Source: Chlorobiaceae bacterium
Lineage (GTDB): Bacteria; Bacteroidota; Chlorobiia; Chlorobiales; Chlorobiaceae
Direction: 5' to 3'
Assembly: GCA_013334435.1 (NCBI GenBank)
Contig: JAAXXP010000003.1
Span: 1 to 59,715, forward strand
Length of the DNA stretch: 59,715 nucleotides
Position numbers and translations under genes: made by a program. The notes under the pieces are model-generated. The model was not told the DNA's origin and searched no databases. It saw only the letters and a program-made list of their open reading frames with translations. This document shows positions 42,560 through 51,941 of the stretch, piece by piece; the stretch's first letter is position 1; each line of letters starts with the position of its first letter.

Positions 42560-43517
42560 AAACAGGATGGTTCTTGCAGGAGCGATAACGCTGCTCGTTC
42601 TGGGTGTTGGAGCATTTTTCCTTTTCAGGGGTTCCGGAACCCCGAAAGAGAGTTACAGGGAGATCTCCGCTGTACGCGGTATCATCAGGTCCACTGTATC
42701 GACGACAGGCGTTGTCGAACCCCGCAACCGTCTGAAAATCCAGTCTTCGATTGCCGGACGGATCGAGGAGATCCGGGTCGATGAAGGACAGCTGGTGCGC
42801 AAAGGCCAGGTGCTTGCCCTGCTCAGTTCCACCGAACGGGCCGCGCTGCTCGATGCTGCAAGGCTGCAGGGGGACAAGGAACGCTCCTACTGGAACAGCG
42901 TCTATCGGGAAACGACCGTCATCGCGCCGATCGACGGTCAGGTCATCGTGCGCAGTGTCGAGCCCGGCCAGACGGTAACTACCAGCGATTCGCTGTTTGT
43001 GCTCTCCGACAGGCTTATCGTCAAGGCGTACGTCGATGAAACCGACATCGGCAGGGTGAAAATCGGTCAGAGGACGATAATCGGGCTCGACGCCTATCCC
43101 GAAATAAAGGTGAACGGCGTTGTTGAGCATATCTACTATGAATCCCATCTGCAGAACAACGTCAACATCTACTATGTCGATGTGATTCCCGAAACCATTC
43201 CCGAGGTCTTCCGTTCGGGCATGAGCGCCAATATCGATATTATCGTCAGCGAAAAAGAGCATGCGCTGCTTCTTCCCGCAAATGCCGTTCAGACCAGGAA
43301 CGGAAAAGCCGTGGTGCAGCAGAAAAGCGGGAGAGCCAAAAATGGCGTGGCATACAGGACGGTCAGAACCGGCATGCAGGACGACGTCAATATCGAGATT
43401 CTCGATGGTCTGGGGGAGAACTCCGTCGTGCTGGTCAGGGACACTTCGTTCGCGCTCCCCGAAAGCAGCGGCGGCTCGAATCCTTTCATTCCCAAGCGGA
43501 ACCGGTCGACGAAATGA
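42549..43517 (+). CDS. macA: Periplasmic adaptor, MacA/HlyD-like
   Basis: [50 protein letters not shown]. Confidence 0.88.
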   Translation: MISRNRMVLAGAITLLVLGVGAFFLFRGSGTPKESYREISAVRGIIRSTVSTTGVVEPRNRLKIQSSIAGRIEEIRVDEGQLVRKGQVLALLSSTERAALLDAARLQGDKERSYWNSVYRETTVIAPIDGQVIVRSVEPGQTVTTSDSLFVLSDRLIVKAYVDETDIGRVKIGQRTIIGLDAYPEIKVNGVVEHIYYESHLQNNVNIYYVDVIPETIPEVFRSGMSANIDIIVSEKEHALLLPANAVQTRNGKAVVQQKSGRAKNGVAYRTVRTGMQDDVNIEILDGLGENSVVLVRDTSFALPESSGGSNPFIPKRNRSTK

Positions 43518-45487
43518 AACCTGTCATTGAATTGCGGGATGTTCACCGGACCTACCATATCGGTGAAAGCACGGTTCACGCCCTGAGGGGAGTCTCGCTC
43601 ACGGTGGAGCAGGGCGAATTCGTCGCCATCATGGGTGCTTCCGGGTCGGGCAAATCCTCGCTGCTTCAGATTCTCGGGCTGCTGGACAACCCCGACAAAG
43701 GCGAATACCTGATTTTCGGCAATAACGTCAACCAGCTTTCCGAAGACGAGCAGGCAGGATTGCGCAACAATCTGGCCGGCTTCGTGTTCCAGCAGTTCCA
43801 TCTGCTCCGCCGGATGAGCATTGTCGACAATGTCCGCCTTCCGCATATCTACAGCGGCCTCAAAGGGGATTTCCGGCAGGAGGCCGTCAGGCGGCTCGCT
43901 CTTGTGGGGCTTGAACACCGGATTGGCCATACGCCGAACCAGCTTTCGGGCGGCGAGCAGCAGCGGGTGGCCATCGCCAGGGCGCTGGTGCGCGACCCCC
44001 TGATCATTTTCGCCGACGAACCCACCGGTAACCTCGATACGAAGAACTCGGCCGAAATCATGAAGATACTCAAGGGGCTCAATGAAGAGGGGAAAACCGT
44101 CATCATGGTTACCCACGAGCCCGATATCGCCGCATATGCCGAAAGGGTGATCACCATGCGCGACGGGGTGATCCTCTCCGACGAGCGCCGGGAAGGAGGC
44201 ATACGTCCGGCGGCCACCGGGGCCACGGACGCTTATGAACTGCATCTTTCCGGAGGAGCGCCGCTCTGGAGCGACGGCCGTTTCGTGGGGTTCATGGCCC
44301 AGGCATTCCAGTCCATTCTCGCCAACAAGATCCGTTCGCTGCTCTCTGTTCTCGGCATCCTTGTCGGTGTTGCGTCGGTCATTGCCATGATGGCGCTTGG
44401 CGAGGGCGCCAAATTCGCCATGCAGGAACAGCTCAAGTCGATGGGCTCGAATCTGCTCTCCATACGGGGCGGATCGGCCAAAATCAGGGGTGCGGCACAG
44501 GGCGCCGGAGCGGTAACCCGCTTTACGATGAAGGATGTCGAGGCGATAGCGGCCCTCGCCCCGCTGGTCAGGAATGCAACGGGAGTGGCAAGCGGCAGCG
44601 GGCAGGCCGTTTTTGAAAACAACAACTGGAGCACAAATCTTGAAGGGGCCGGCTACGATTACGCCGTCATGCGCTCGACTACGCCCTCGATCGGGCGGTG
44701 GTTCACCAGGGAGGAACTGCAGCGGCGCGAAAAGGTGGCGATTGTCGGCGTTACGGTGGTAAGGGAGCTTTTCGGTTCAGCCAATCCCATCGGTAAAACC
44801 ATCAAGATCAACCGGATCAATTTCAAGGTTATCGGCATCGCTCCCGCAAAGGGGTTTTCCGGTCCGCGCGACGAGGACGACATCGTGATCATTCCCGTCA
44901 CGACCGCCATGTACCGCGTGCTCGGCAAGGATTATCTTACCAGTATCTACGTTGAGGCCAGTAATCCCGCACAGATTGAGGCTGCAGAAAACGCCATCGA
45001 CGAACTGATCCGCAAACGGCACCGCCTAAAAGCCGACGACGATACCTTCAACATCCGCGACATGACGGAAATCCAGAAGATGCTCTCGAGCACCACCGAA
45101 ACCATGAGCATGCTGCTTGGTTCCATTGCCGCCATATCGCTTCTTGTCGGAGGTATCGGCATCATGAACATCATGCTGGTTTCGGTAACCGAGCGTACCC
45201 GCGAAATCGGGCTGAGGAAGGCTATAGGGGCTCGAAAAAACGATATCATGCTGCAGTTTCTCGTGGAATCCGTCGGCATGACCATCAGTGGCGGGTTGAT
45301 CGGGATTATGACAGGAATAGGCATTTCTCTGCTCCTGTCGTTTTTTGCCGGATGGGCCGTGAAAACTTCGCTGCTTTCCATTTTCCTTGCCACGGCTTTT
45401 TCCGTCATGACCGGACTTTTTTTCGGCTTGTGGCCTGCCCGGAAAGCTGCGGATCTCAAGCCTGTAGAGGCTTTGCGCTATGAATAG
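43514..45487 (+). CDS. macB: MacB-like ABC transporter ATPase/permease
   Basis: [34 protein letters not shown], FtsX-like permease; 4 bp overlap with macA. Confidence 0.93.
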   Translation: MKPVIELRDVHRTYHIGESTVHALRGVSLTVEQGEFVAIMGASGSGKSSLLQILGLLDNPDKGEYLIFGNNVNQLSEDEQAGLRNNLAGFVFQQFHLLRRMSIVDNVRLPHIYSGLKGDFRQEAVRRLALVGLEHRIGHTPNQLSGGEQQRVAIARALVRDPLIIFADEPTGNLDTKNSAEIMKILKGLNEEGKTVIMVTHEPDIAAYAERVITMRDGVILSDERREGGIRPAATGATDAYELHLSGGAPLWSDGRFVGFMAQAFQSILANKIRSLLSVLGILVGVASVIAMMALGEGAKFAMQEQLKSMGSNLLSIRGGSAKIRGAAQGAGAVTRFTMKDVEAIAALAPLVRNATGVASGSGQAVFENNNWSTNLEGAGYDYAVMRSTTPSIGRWFTREELQRREKVAIVGVTVVRELFGSANPIGKTIKINRINFKVIGIAPAKGFSGPRDEDDIVIIPVTTAMYRVLGKDYLTSIYVEASNPAQIEAAENAIDELIRKRHRLKADDDTFNIRDMTEIQKMLSSTTETMSMLLGSIAAISLLVGGIGIMNIMLVSVTERTREIGLRKAIGARKNDIMLQFLVESVGMTISGGLIGIMTGIGISLLLSFFAGWAVKTSLLSIFLATAFSVMTGLFFGLWPARKAADLKPVEALRYE

Positions 45488-45780
45488 CATGCTCCGTGAA
45501 AAAAAAGATTTTTTTTGTGCAAGATTCAGGGAGCTATGCCGTCTTACTCTATGAAGGCACGATAAAACGGTTTCGTGTTTTCACCCTTAGGTTAGTTGTG
45601 TGTGGTTTGTGTGTTGTGTGGTGTGGAATTTCGGTAATCAGTCGGGTTTTCTTTGATGTGTTGTTGTGGTTACGAAGATGAACGGAACAAAGGCGTCTCT
45701 TTTACTCTGTAGTTCAAGTTGAAGCGGGGCCCTGAATGGTAGGCGATGTAAGATTGAAAACCAGGCTGATGACCGATTGG

Positions 45781-45822
45781 AACAGCGAAGAGCTTGAGTA
45801 GGGCTCTTCGCTGTTTTTTTTA
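45781..45822 (+). terminator. Strong Rho-independent terminator
   Basis: AACAGCGAAGAGC-ttgagtagg-GCTCTTCGCTGTT followed by a T-run. Confidence 0.92.
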
Positions 45823-45868
45823 TGGGCAAAATATCCTCCGGCATTCGATGCGGCGGATCGTAAAACGG

Positions 45869-45905
45869 GAAAACCCCTGCATGAGCCTTTCATGCAGGGG
45901 TTTTC
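45869..45905 (-). terminator. Terminator of sucC
   Basis: gaaaacccctgcatga-gcctt-tcatgcaggggttttc; A/T-rich flanks give a U-rich tail on the minus strand. Confidence 0.75.
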
Positions 45906-45940
45906 GATACCGGGGCGGTCGGGCGGAGCGCCCTCTCTCC

Positions 45941-47119
45941 TCAGGAGGCGGCCAGCGCCTGATTGACCTTTGCTGCAGCATCGTGCAGGCCGTTGGCGGC
46001 AATCAGGTTCAATCCTGATTCGTCGAGCATTTTCTGGGCGATCTCGGCGTTCGTGCCCTCGAGGCGGACAATGACCGGAAGATTGAGACCGATTTTCTGG
46101 GCGGCCTGGATAATGCCACCGGCAACACGGTCGCAACGCACGATTCCGCCGAAGATGTTGACGAGAATGGCCTTGACGTTTCCGTCGCTCAGAATGATCT
46201 TGAATCCCTCCTCAACGGTCTGGGGGCTCGCTCCACCGCCTACGTCGAGGAAGTTGGCGGGTCGTCCGCCGGCAAGCTGGATCATGTCCATGGTTGCCAT
46301 GGCAAGACCAGCGCCGTTGACCATGCAGCCGACATTGCCGTCGAGACGCACGTAGTTGAGGTTCGATTTCGAGGCTTCCACTTCAAAGGGGTCCTCTTCG
46401 TTGGTATCGCGCAGTTCAAGAAAATCCTTGTGGCGGAAGAGCGCGTTTCCGTCAAAATTGATTTTTGCGTCGAGGGCAAGCACCCGGCCCTCTCTGGTGA
46501 CGACAAGCGGATTGATTTCAGCCAGCGACGCGTCGATGCTCATGTAGGCGTTATAGAGCGCGGTGATGAACGATACGGCGTTTCTGAACTGTTCGCCATC
46601 GAGGCCGAGGAAGAATGCCGCCTGGCGGGCCTGAAAGGCCTGGAGGCCGTAGAGCGGGTCTACCTGGATCTTCAGCAGCTTGTCGGGGGTCTCTTCGGCG
46701 ACCGTCTCGATTTCCATACCGCCTTCGGTCGAGACCATCAGTACGTTTCTTGAAGTGGAGCGGTCGAGGGTGATGCCTACATAGAACTCACGGTCGATGT
46801 TCATGCCCTCTTCCACCAGCAGCCGGCTTACCAGCTTTCCTTCAGGACCGGTCTGATGCGTCACCAGGGTGGCTCCAAGCATCTGGGTTGCGATGTCACG
46901 GGCTTCATCGGGCGACTTTGCAAGTTTAACGCCTCCGGCTTTGCCGCGTCCTCCTGCATGAATCTGGGCCTTGACAACCACGACAGAGCTGCTCTGTTCT
47001 TCAAAAAGCTGCACGGCAGCCTGCTTTGCCTCTTCAGGCGAAAAAGCAACGATGCCCTTGGGCACACTGACCCCGAATTTTTTCAGGATATCTTTGCCTT
47101 GATATTCATGAATGTTCAT
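45941..47119 (-). CDS. sucC: Succinate-CoA ligase (ADP-forming) beta subunit
   Basis: [44 protein letters not shown]. Confidence 0.96.
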   Translation of the reverse strand: MNIHEYQGKDILKKFGVSVPKGIVAFSPEEAKQAAVQLFEEQSSSVVVVKAQIHAGGRGKAGGVKLAKSPDEARDIATQMLGATLVTHQTGPEGKLVSRLLVEEGMNIDREFYVGITLDRSTSRNVLMVSTEGGMEIETVAEETPDKLLKIQVDPLYGLQAFQARQAAFFLGLDGEQFRNAVSFITALYNAYMSIDASLAEINPLVVTREGRVLALDAKINFDGNALFRHKDFLELRDTNEEDPFEVEASKSNLNYVRLDGNVGCMVNGAGLAMATMDMIQLAGGRPANFLDVGGGASPQTVEEGFKIILSDGNVKAILVNIFGGIVRCDRVAGGIIQAAQKIGLNLPVIVRLEGTNAEIAQKMLDESGLNLIAANGLHDAAAKVNQALAAS

Positions 47120-47240
47120 ATTACTCAGGTAACTGTTGTAAGGTTAATACTGCGCCGGCCGAGTGAACCGGAGAAACGGGGCAAGGAAAACTTAAGTATA
47201 CTGAATTTTACCCTTTTACTAAAGCTTTGAAGTTACACAT

Positions 47241-47714
47241 ATGCACAATTTGAACTTTTATATGGAATATGCCCTCAGGGAAGCGCTGAAAGCATACGAG
47301 AAAAAAGAGATTCCTGTAGGGGCGGTCGTTTTCGACAGCAACGGGAATATTGTCGGAAAAGGATACAACCAGGTTGAAGCGCTCTCCGACGCCACAGCCC
47401 ACGCCGAGATGATCGCGCTTACCTCAGCCATGGCAACGCTCGGGAACAAGTATCTCGAAGAGTGCACCCTTGCTGTAACCATGGAGCCTTGCCCCATGTG
47501 CGCGGGGGCGATCGTCAATGCCAAACTGGGTCGCCTTGTTTTCGGAGCTTACGATCCGAAGATGGGCGCATCGGGAACGGTTCTGAACATCACCGGCTGC
47601 AGGGAACTCAATCACCGGCCGGAAGTGATCGGCGGCATCATGGAAAACAGGTGTTCGGAGCTGCTTCGCGATTTTTTTGCTGAACTTCGTCGTCGGCAGC
47701 GCTTTGATTCTTGA
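47241..47714 (+). CDS. tadA: tRNA-specific adenosine deaminase
   Basis: HAEMIAL, TMEPCPMCAGAI. Confidence 0.93.
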   Translation: MHNLNFYMEYALREALKAYEKKEIPVGAVVFDSNGNIVGKGYNQVEALSDATAHAEMIALTSAMATLGNKYLEECTLAVTMEPCPMCAGAIVNAKLGRLVFGAYDPKMGASGTVLNITGCRELNHRPEVIGGIMENRCSELLRDFFAELRRRQRFDS

Positions 47715-47849
47715 AGTAATTGTATTACTATGTAAAAAATAGTACTTATGTAATTGCTGTCGTTTTTTGCCTGAATACGCAGGGTGTCCTTCAGGCTGAC
47801 GTGTATTTCAGTCGCTGTCGATTATAACCACACTAACGGAAGAGGTTAT

Positions 47850-48266
47850 ATGGGCGAATCATGCAGAACGGTATTCGAGTTGCAGGACACGGTATACCGT
47901 ATCGCGTTGTGGATGACCGGTTCAAAAATACTGGCTCGGGAGCTTGTTGTCTGGACCTACCGCGATGTCGGTGTAGAGACCACCCTGAACGAACTGTTCA
48001 AACGCTTCAGGGCATACTATTTCAGCAATTTCAGCATCGATCTCTTTTCCTGCTTTCTGGATACGGGGTGCAAAAGAGCGCACGACCTGCAGGACGATTC
48101 CACCGGCCGCGACTACGACGACATCAAGCTTGCCGTCCTGTTCGCCGACATGTTCGGCCTGACCTGCAACGAGATAGCCGAAATCAACGGCACCGACCTC
48201 GATACCCTGAAAATATGGCTCTGGTGGGGCAGGAAAACCTTCGTCCTGCAGCTTCCCGAGTATTAG
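47850..48266 (+). CDS. Divergent ECF sigma-factor-like protein
   Basis: 138 aa; sigma2-like LQDTVYRIALWMTGSKILARELVVWTYRDVG; sigma4-like NEIAEINGTDLDTLKIWLWWGRKTF; SD aagagg before ATG. Confidence 0.5.
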   Translation: MGESCRTVFELQDTVYRIALWMTGSKILARELVVWTYRDVGVETTLNELFKRFRAYYFSNFSIDLFSCFLDTGCKRAHDLQDDSTGRDYDDIKLAVLFADMFGLTCNEIAEINGTDLDTLKIWLWWGRKTFVLQLPEY

Positions 48267-48388
48267 CCTCCGCACCCTCCGCAAGGAGGACTCCCTTTCT
48301 TTTTTTCCTCGTTCCGAACTCTTTTTCTCGGGCTGTAGCTGCATCCGGCTCCCGTGGTGCGCATTTTTCCGTGCGTATCCGGCAACCC

Positions 48389-49411
48389 TCACTCGTCGTT
48401 CTTCTCGACCGAAATGTTCTCCCTGATGATGCTCTTGAGGGAGCTGGCAAGGTGGGAGACGATGTCCTGGGCGATGTTGCTGCCGACCGACGGCGCCTGG
48501 ACGGTGTCGAGGCTTTCGATGCCGGCTTTCTTGACCGAGTTGCTGATGGTGACCGAGAGTACGGGGTTGCACTCCCGCACGATCTCCTTGAGCATGAATG
48601 ATGCCTCGAACATCCCCTGCTGGGTGATCTCCCTGCGGTCCTCTTCGGAGAGCATCTGGCAGTGCCGTATGGCGATCATGCCGGCAAGGCAGGTGAGATA
48701 GGTGTTTGTGGCTCCCGCAAGGAAAAGGTTCATGAAGAAAGGCGTGAGCAGGTTGCCGCCGGGCAGCAGCGATGAAAGGGTGTTGCTGAAGGAGGACTGG
48801 ATGATCGGCTTGATATGGGCGGGAATGTCCTCCCGCCTGAAGTCCGAGAGGGGGAGGCAGCGGTAGACCGAGCGGACCAGCCCGACGAACTCCATGGCGT
48901 TATGGGTGCGGTGGTGGATCTTGTAGATGTTCCATACCGTCTTGAGGATGTTTCTGAGCGAGGTGGTGGTGCCGTAGGAGGTGTTCTGTGCGAATGCTCC
49001 CACGAAAAAGTTCTTGGTGGCGATCTGCTTGGTTTTGTTGATCGCATCGACCTCGAGCAGTTTGAGGTTGGCGCGCAGCCAGCGAAGATCCTTCTCCTTG
49101 CGCAGCGGTTCGGGGTGCATGGAGTGCGCGGGAAGCGTCCGGCAGAGAAAGGCAATCCAGGCCGGAAAGTTTTTTGCGGTTTCGTTGAGCGGCAGCGGCG
49201 GGTGCGGGGCGGTGCTGAAGAACCGGAATCCCGAAACGATCGCAAAAAGCATGAGGGCGCCCGAGAAAGCAAGAAACGCGTAGCCCGCATAGGGGTGCAG
49301 CGTCGAGAGCAGGGCGCCGAAAGCAGCAAGCTGGTTCAGGGCGAAAACCCCGAGCAGCAGGAGCAGTGCCGCGAGTGCGGACCCGAGAAAGACGAGGGCT
49401 TTTCTTTTCAT
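48389..49411 (-). CDS. DUF697-like membrane protein
   Basis: Two N-terminal TM helices; ...LLTPFFMNLFLAGATNTYLTCLAGMIAIRHCQ... Confidence 0.55.
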   Translation of the reverse strand: MKRKALVFLGSALAALLLLLGVFALNQLAAFGALLSTLHPYAGYAFLAFSGALMLFAIVSGFRFFSTAPHPPLPLNETAKNFPAWIAFLCRTLPAHSMHPEPLRKEKDLRWLRANLKLLEVDAINKTKQIATKNFFVGAFAQNTSYGTTTSLRNILKTVWNIYKIHHRTHNAMEFVGLVRSVYRCLPLSDFRREDIPAHIKPIIQSSFSNTLSSLLPGGNLLTPFFMNLFLAGATNTYLTCLAGMIAIRHCQMLSEEDRREITQQGMFEASFMLKEIVRECNPVLSVTISNSVKKAGIESLDTVQAPSVGSNIAQDIVSHLASSLKSIIRENISVEKNDE

Positions 49412-49487
49412 ACCGGAAGCCTGATGATCGTGGATGGACGAACCCTGTTTCAGGTACTTCTTTCAGGTAATGTAAAGAAAAAAACGT

Positions 49488-50774
49488 TTATACGTTTTGT
49501 CTGGGTTCGGGAAGCCGTATCTCTTGATCCTTGCTGAACTGGTAGTCGAGGAAGACATCTTCGGCCGTGGGAAGCTGCCATGAGCCGTCCGGCAGCCGGT
49601 TCGTGGTATCCTTGAGCCGGTAGGTCAGGTGGCCGCAGGTCCAGCAGTCGTAGCGGGCCATGCCGGTACAGAGGCAGGTTTTTTCCGACGGCGTGATCGG
49701 CAGACCTGATTTTTTTTCTTCGAGAGCCTTGTAGTAGGCGTCGATATAGGAGCACTTCCCGCCGGTTTCCAGCAGATAGCCGAGCCCCTGGCAGTTGGGC
49801 TTCATCCTGTAGGAGAGTGTCGGGGAGTTTACGAGCATGCGCATCGGGTAGCCGGTTGTCGAGGCCATGTTCACCACAATGTCCTTCTCTTCGGCATTGA
49901 TGTAGTGCTGCTTGACCGCAGCCGGAAGACCGGCCTCCCTTGAAATGGCGAAGCGGGTTGCTACCTGTACCGCTGCGGCTCCCTTTTGGAGGTACTGTGC
50001 GGCGTCGGTTCCCGTGAAGATTCCCCCTGCGGGAATGACCGGAATCGAAAGGTTCTCTTTTTTCAGGAAGTCGAGCACTTCCGTGACGATGGTGTTCAGA
50101 TCGAAGGTGTGCCAGTCGAGCGGCCCGAATCCGAGGTGTCCGCCGGCAAGAGGGCCCTCGACGATAATGTAGTCGGGCAGCCGGTTGAGACGGACGGCGC
50201 GTTTGAGGAAAATGGCCAGCGCCCGGACCGAAGAGATGATGATGCCTATCTGAGCGTCGCGGAATCGGGGGTGATCCTGAATGAGGTCGAGGGTGCGCAG
50301 ATTGAGTCCGGCTGCAAGGGTAAGACCGTCGATACCTGCATCCAGTGCGGCCGAAAGCCTTACCTTGAGCGTTTCCGACGCATTGTTCATGGTCAGCTTT
50401 TCCATGCAGTTCAGGAAAATCGCTCCTTTTCCCGTTTTCTGGGAAACCGTGTACTCGATGTATTTTTTCTGGGCCTCGGCAACCTCCTCAAGGTCGAAGA
50501 GCACTGCGGATTTGTCCGGGATGTCGGTATAGGCTGCGTACTTCCTGCGTTTGCGCGAAACGTACGAGGTACTGAAAATCTGATCACAGACGTAGCAGAC
50601 TTCGGCATCGGAAATATGGCCTATGCCGCCAAGTTTCTCTGCCGCCAGGGCAAGTTCGGTTGTTGATATGTTGACGCCCATACCGCCGATAACGATTGGG
50701 ACATACTCTTTTCCTCCTAACGGTAGCCTGAAATTATCTACGATCATTGTCTGTGTATTCCGATGTAAAAGCAT
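49488..50774 (-). CDS. Nitronate monooxygenase / FabK-like FMN enzyme with Cys-rich C-terminus
   Basis: PIVIGGMGVNIS, VEGPLAGGHLGFG, VIPAGGIFTGTDAAQYLQKGAAAVQVATRF. Confidence 0.8.
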   Translation of the reverse strand: MLLHRNTQTMIVDNFRLPLGGKEYVPIVIGGMGVNISTTELALAAEKLGGIGHISDAEVCYVCDQIFSTSYVSRKRRKYAAYTDIPDKSAVLFDLEEVAEAQKKYIEYTVSQKTGKGAIFLNCMEKLTMNNASETLKVRLSAALDAGIDGLTLAAGLNLRTLDLIQDHPRFRDAQIGIIISSVRALAIFLKRAVRLNRLPDYIIVEGPLAGGHLGFGPLDWHTFDLNTIVTEVLDFLKKENLSIPVIPAGGIFTGTDAAQYLQKGAAAVQVATRFAISREAGLPAAVKQHYINAEEKDIVVNMASTTGYPMRMLVNSPTLSYRMKPNCQGLGYLLETGGKCSYIDAYYKALEEKKSGLPITPSEKTCLCTGMARYDCWTCGHLTYRLKDTTNRLPDGSWQLPTAEDVFLDYQFSKDQEIRLPEPRQNV

Positions 50775-51069
50775 TTTCCGGCCTTCGGCGGATTCGGAGG
50801 CCGGCTGGGTTGCCGCCTTTTTGCAGGTAGTGGCTCGCCCGGCTGTCAAAAATTAAAATTATTTAAGATAGAATATTTCGTTCTATAAATCTACAGTCAA
50901 AACGTACAAAACGCCATGCCGCCGTGAACCGGTACTTTTACCGACACCATTGCAATGGCTGTTTGAGAAAAGGAGGAGAGAATAGTAAATTGACAGGCCT
51001 GATGAAAACGGGGGAGAGCAATCGACCGCCCGTCAAGTAACAACCGATCATGAACAAAGGGGAACCGTT

Positions 51070-51813
51070 ATGATAAAACTCGTCCTACTCCGCCACGGCG
51101 AGAGCCAGTGGAATCTGGAAAACCGCTTTACCGGCTGGCACGACATCGACTTGACGGACAACGGCAGGCTTGAGGCCTCGAATGCGGGAAAGACCATGAA
51201 AGAGGCGGGCCTGACTTTCGATATTGCCTATACCTCCGTGCTGAAACGGGCCATCAGGACGCTCTGGAACGCTCTGGACGGCATGGATCTCATGTGGATT
51301 CCCGTCATGAAAAGCTGGCGGCTCAACGAGCGTCACTATGGTGCGCTGCAGGGGCTGAACAAGTCCGAGACATCCCGCAAATACGGCGAGGAGCAGGTGC
51401 TGGTATGGAGAAGAAGCTACGATACCCCTCCGCCGCAGCTCGATCGCGACGATGAGCGTTATCCCGGCCTTGACCGCCGTTACGCCGATCTGGGCGAAAC
51501 GGAACTGCCGCTTTCGGAGTGCCTGAAGGACACCGTCGAACGTTTTCTCCCGATCTGGCACGACACCATAGCGCCGGAGATCCGCAAGGGCAGACGGGTG
51601 CTTATCGTCGCGCACGGCAATTCGCTGCGGGCGCTGGTCAAGTATCTCGACAACATTTCCGAGGAGGATATCGTCGGTCTGAACATCCCGACAGGCATCC
51701 CTCTCGTCTACGAACTCGACGACGACCTCAAGCCGCTGAAAAGCTACTATCTCGGCGATCAGGAGGCAATAAAACAGGCCGTCCAGGCGGTTGCCGGACA
51801 GGCCAAAGCATAG
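51070..51813 (+). CDS. gpmA: 2,3-bisphosphoglycerate-dependent phosphoglycerate mutase
   Basis: [50 protein letters not shown]. Confidence 0.97.
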   Translation: MIKLVLLRHGESQWNLENRFTGWHDIDLTDNGRLEASNAGKTMKEAGLTFDIAYTSVLKRAIRTLWNALDGMDLMWIPVMKSWRLNERHYGALQGLNKSETSRKYGEEQVLVWRRSYDTPPPQLDRDDERYPGLDRRYADLGETELPLSECLKDTVERFLPIWHDTIAPEIRKGRRVLIVAHGNSLRALVKYLDNISEEDIVGLNIPTGIPLVYELDDDLKPLKSYYLGDQEAIKQAVQAVAGQAKA

Positions 51814-51941
51814 GACGGGCGTTTACCGGCAGGGGGTTTTTCTCGGGGAACGTTATTAATTGAAAAAACCTTATATTCTGCACTTAAAATTCAGTGAGCG
51901 CCCTTTTTTTGAAACTTTACAGATGAGTTGTGCCTGAAAAT

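Noticed and set aside
45690-45780. tRNA-like segment (gttcaag)
   Set aside because: No cloverleaf, acceptor stem or CCA could be assembled.
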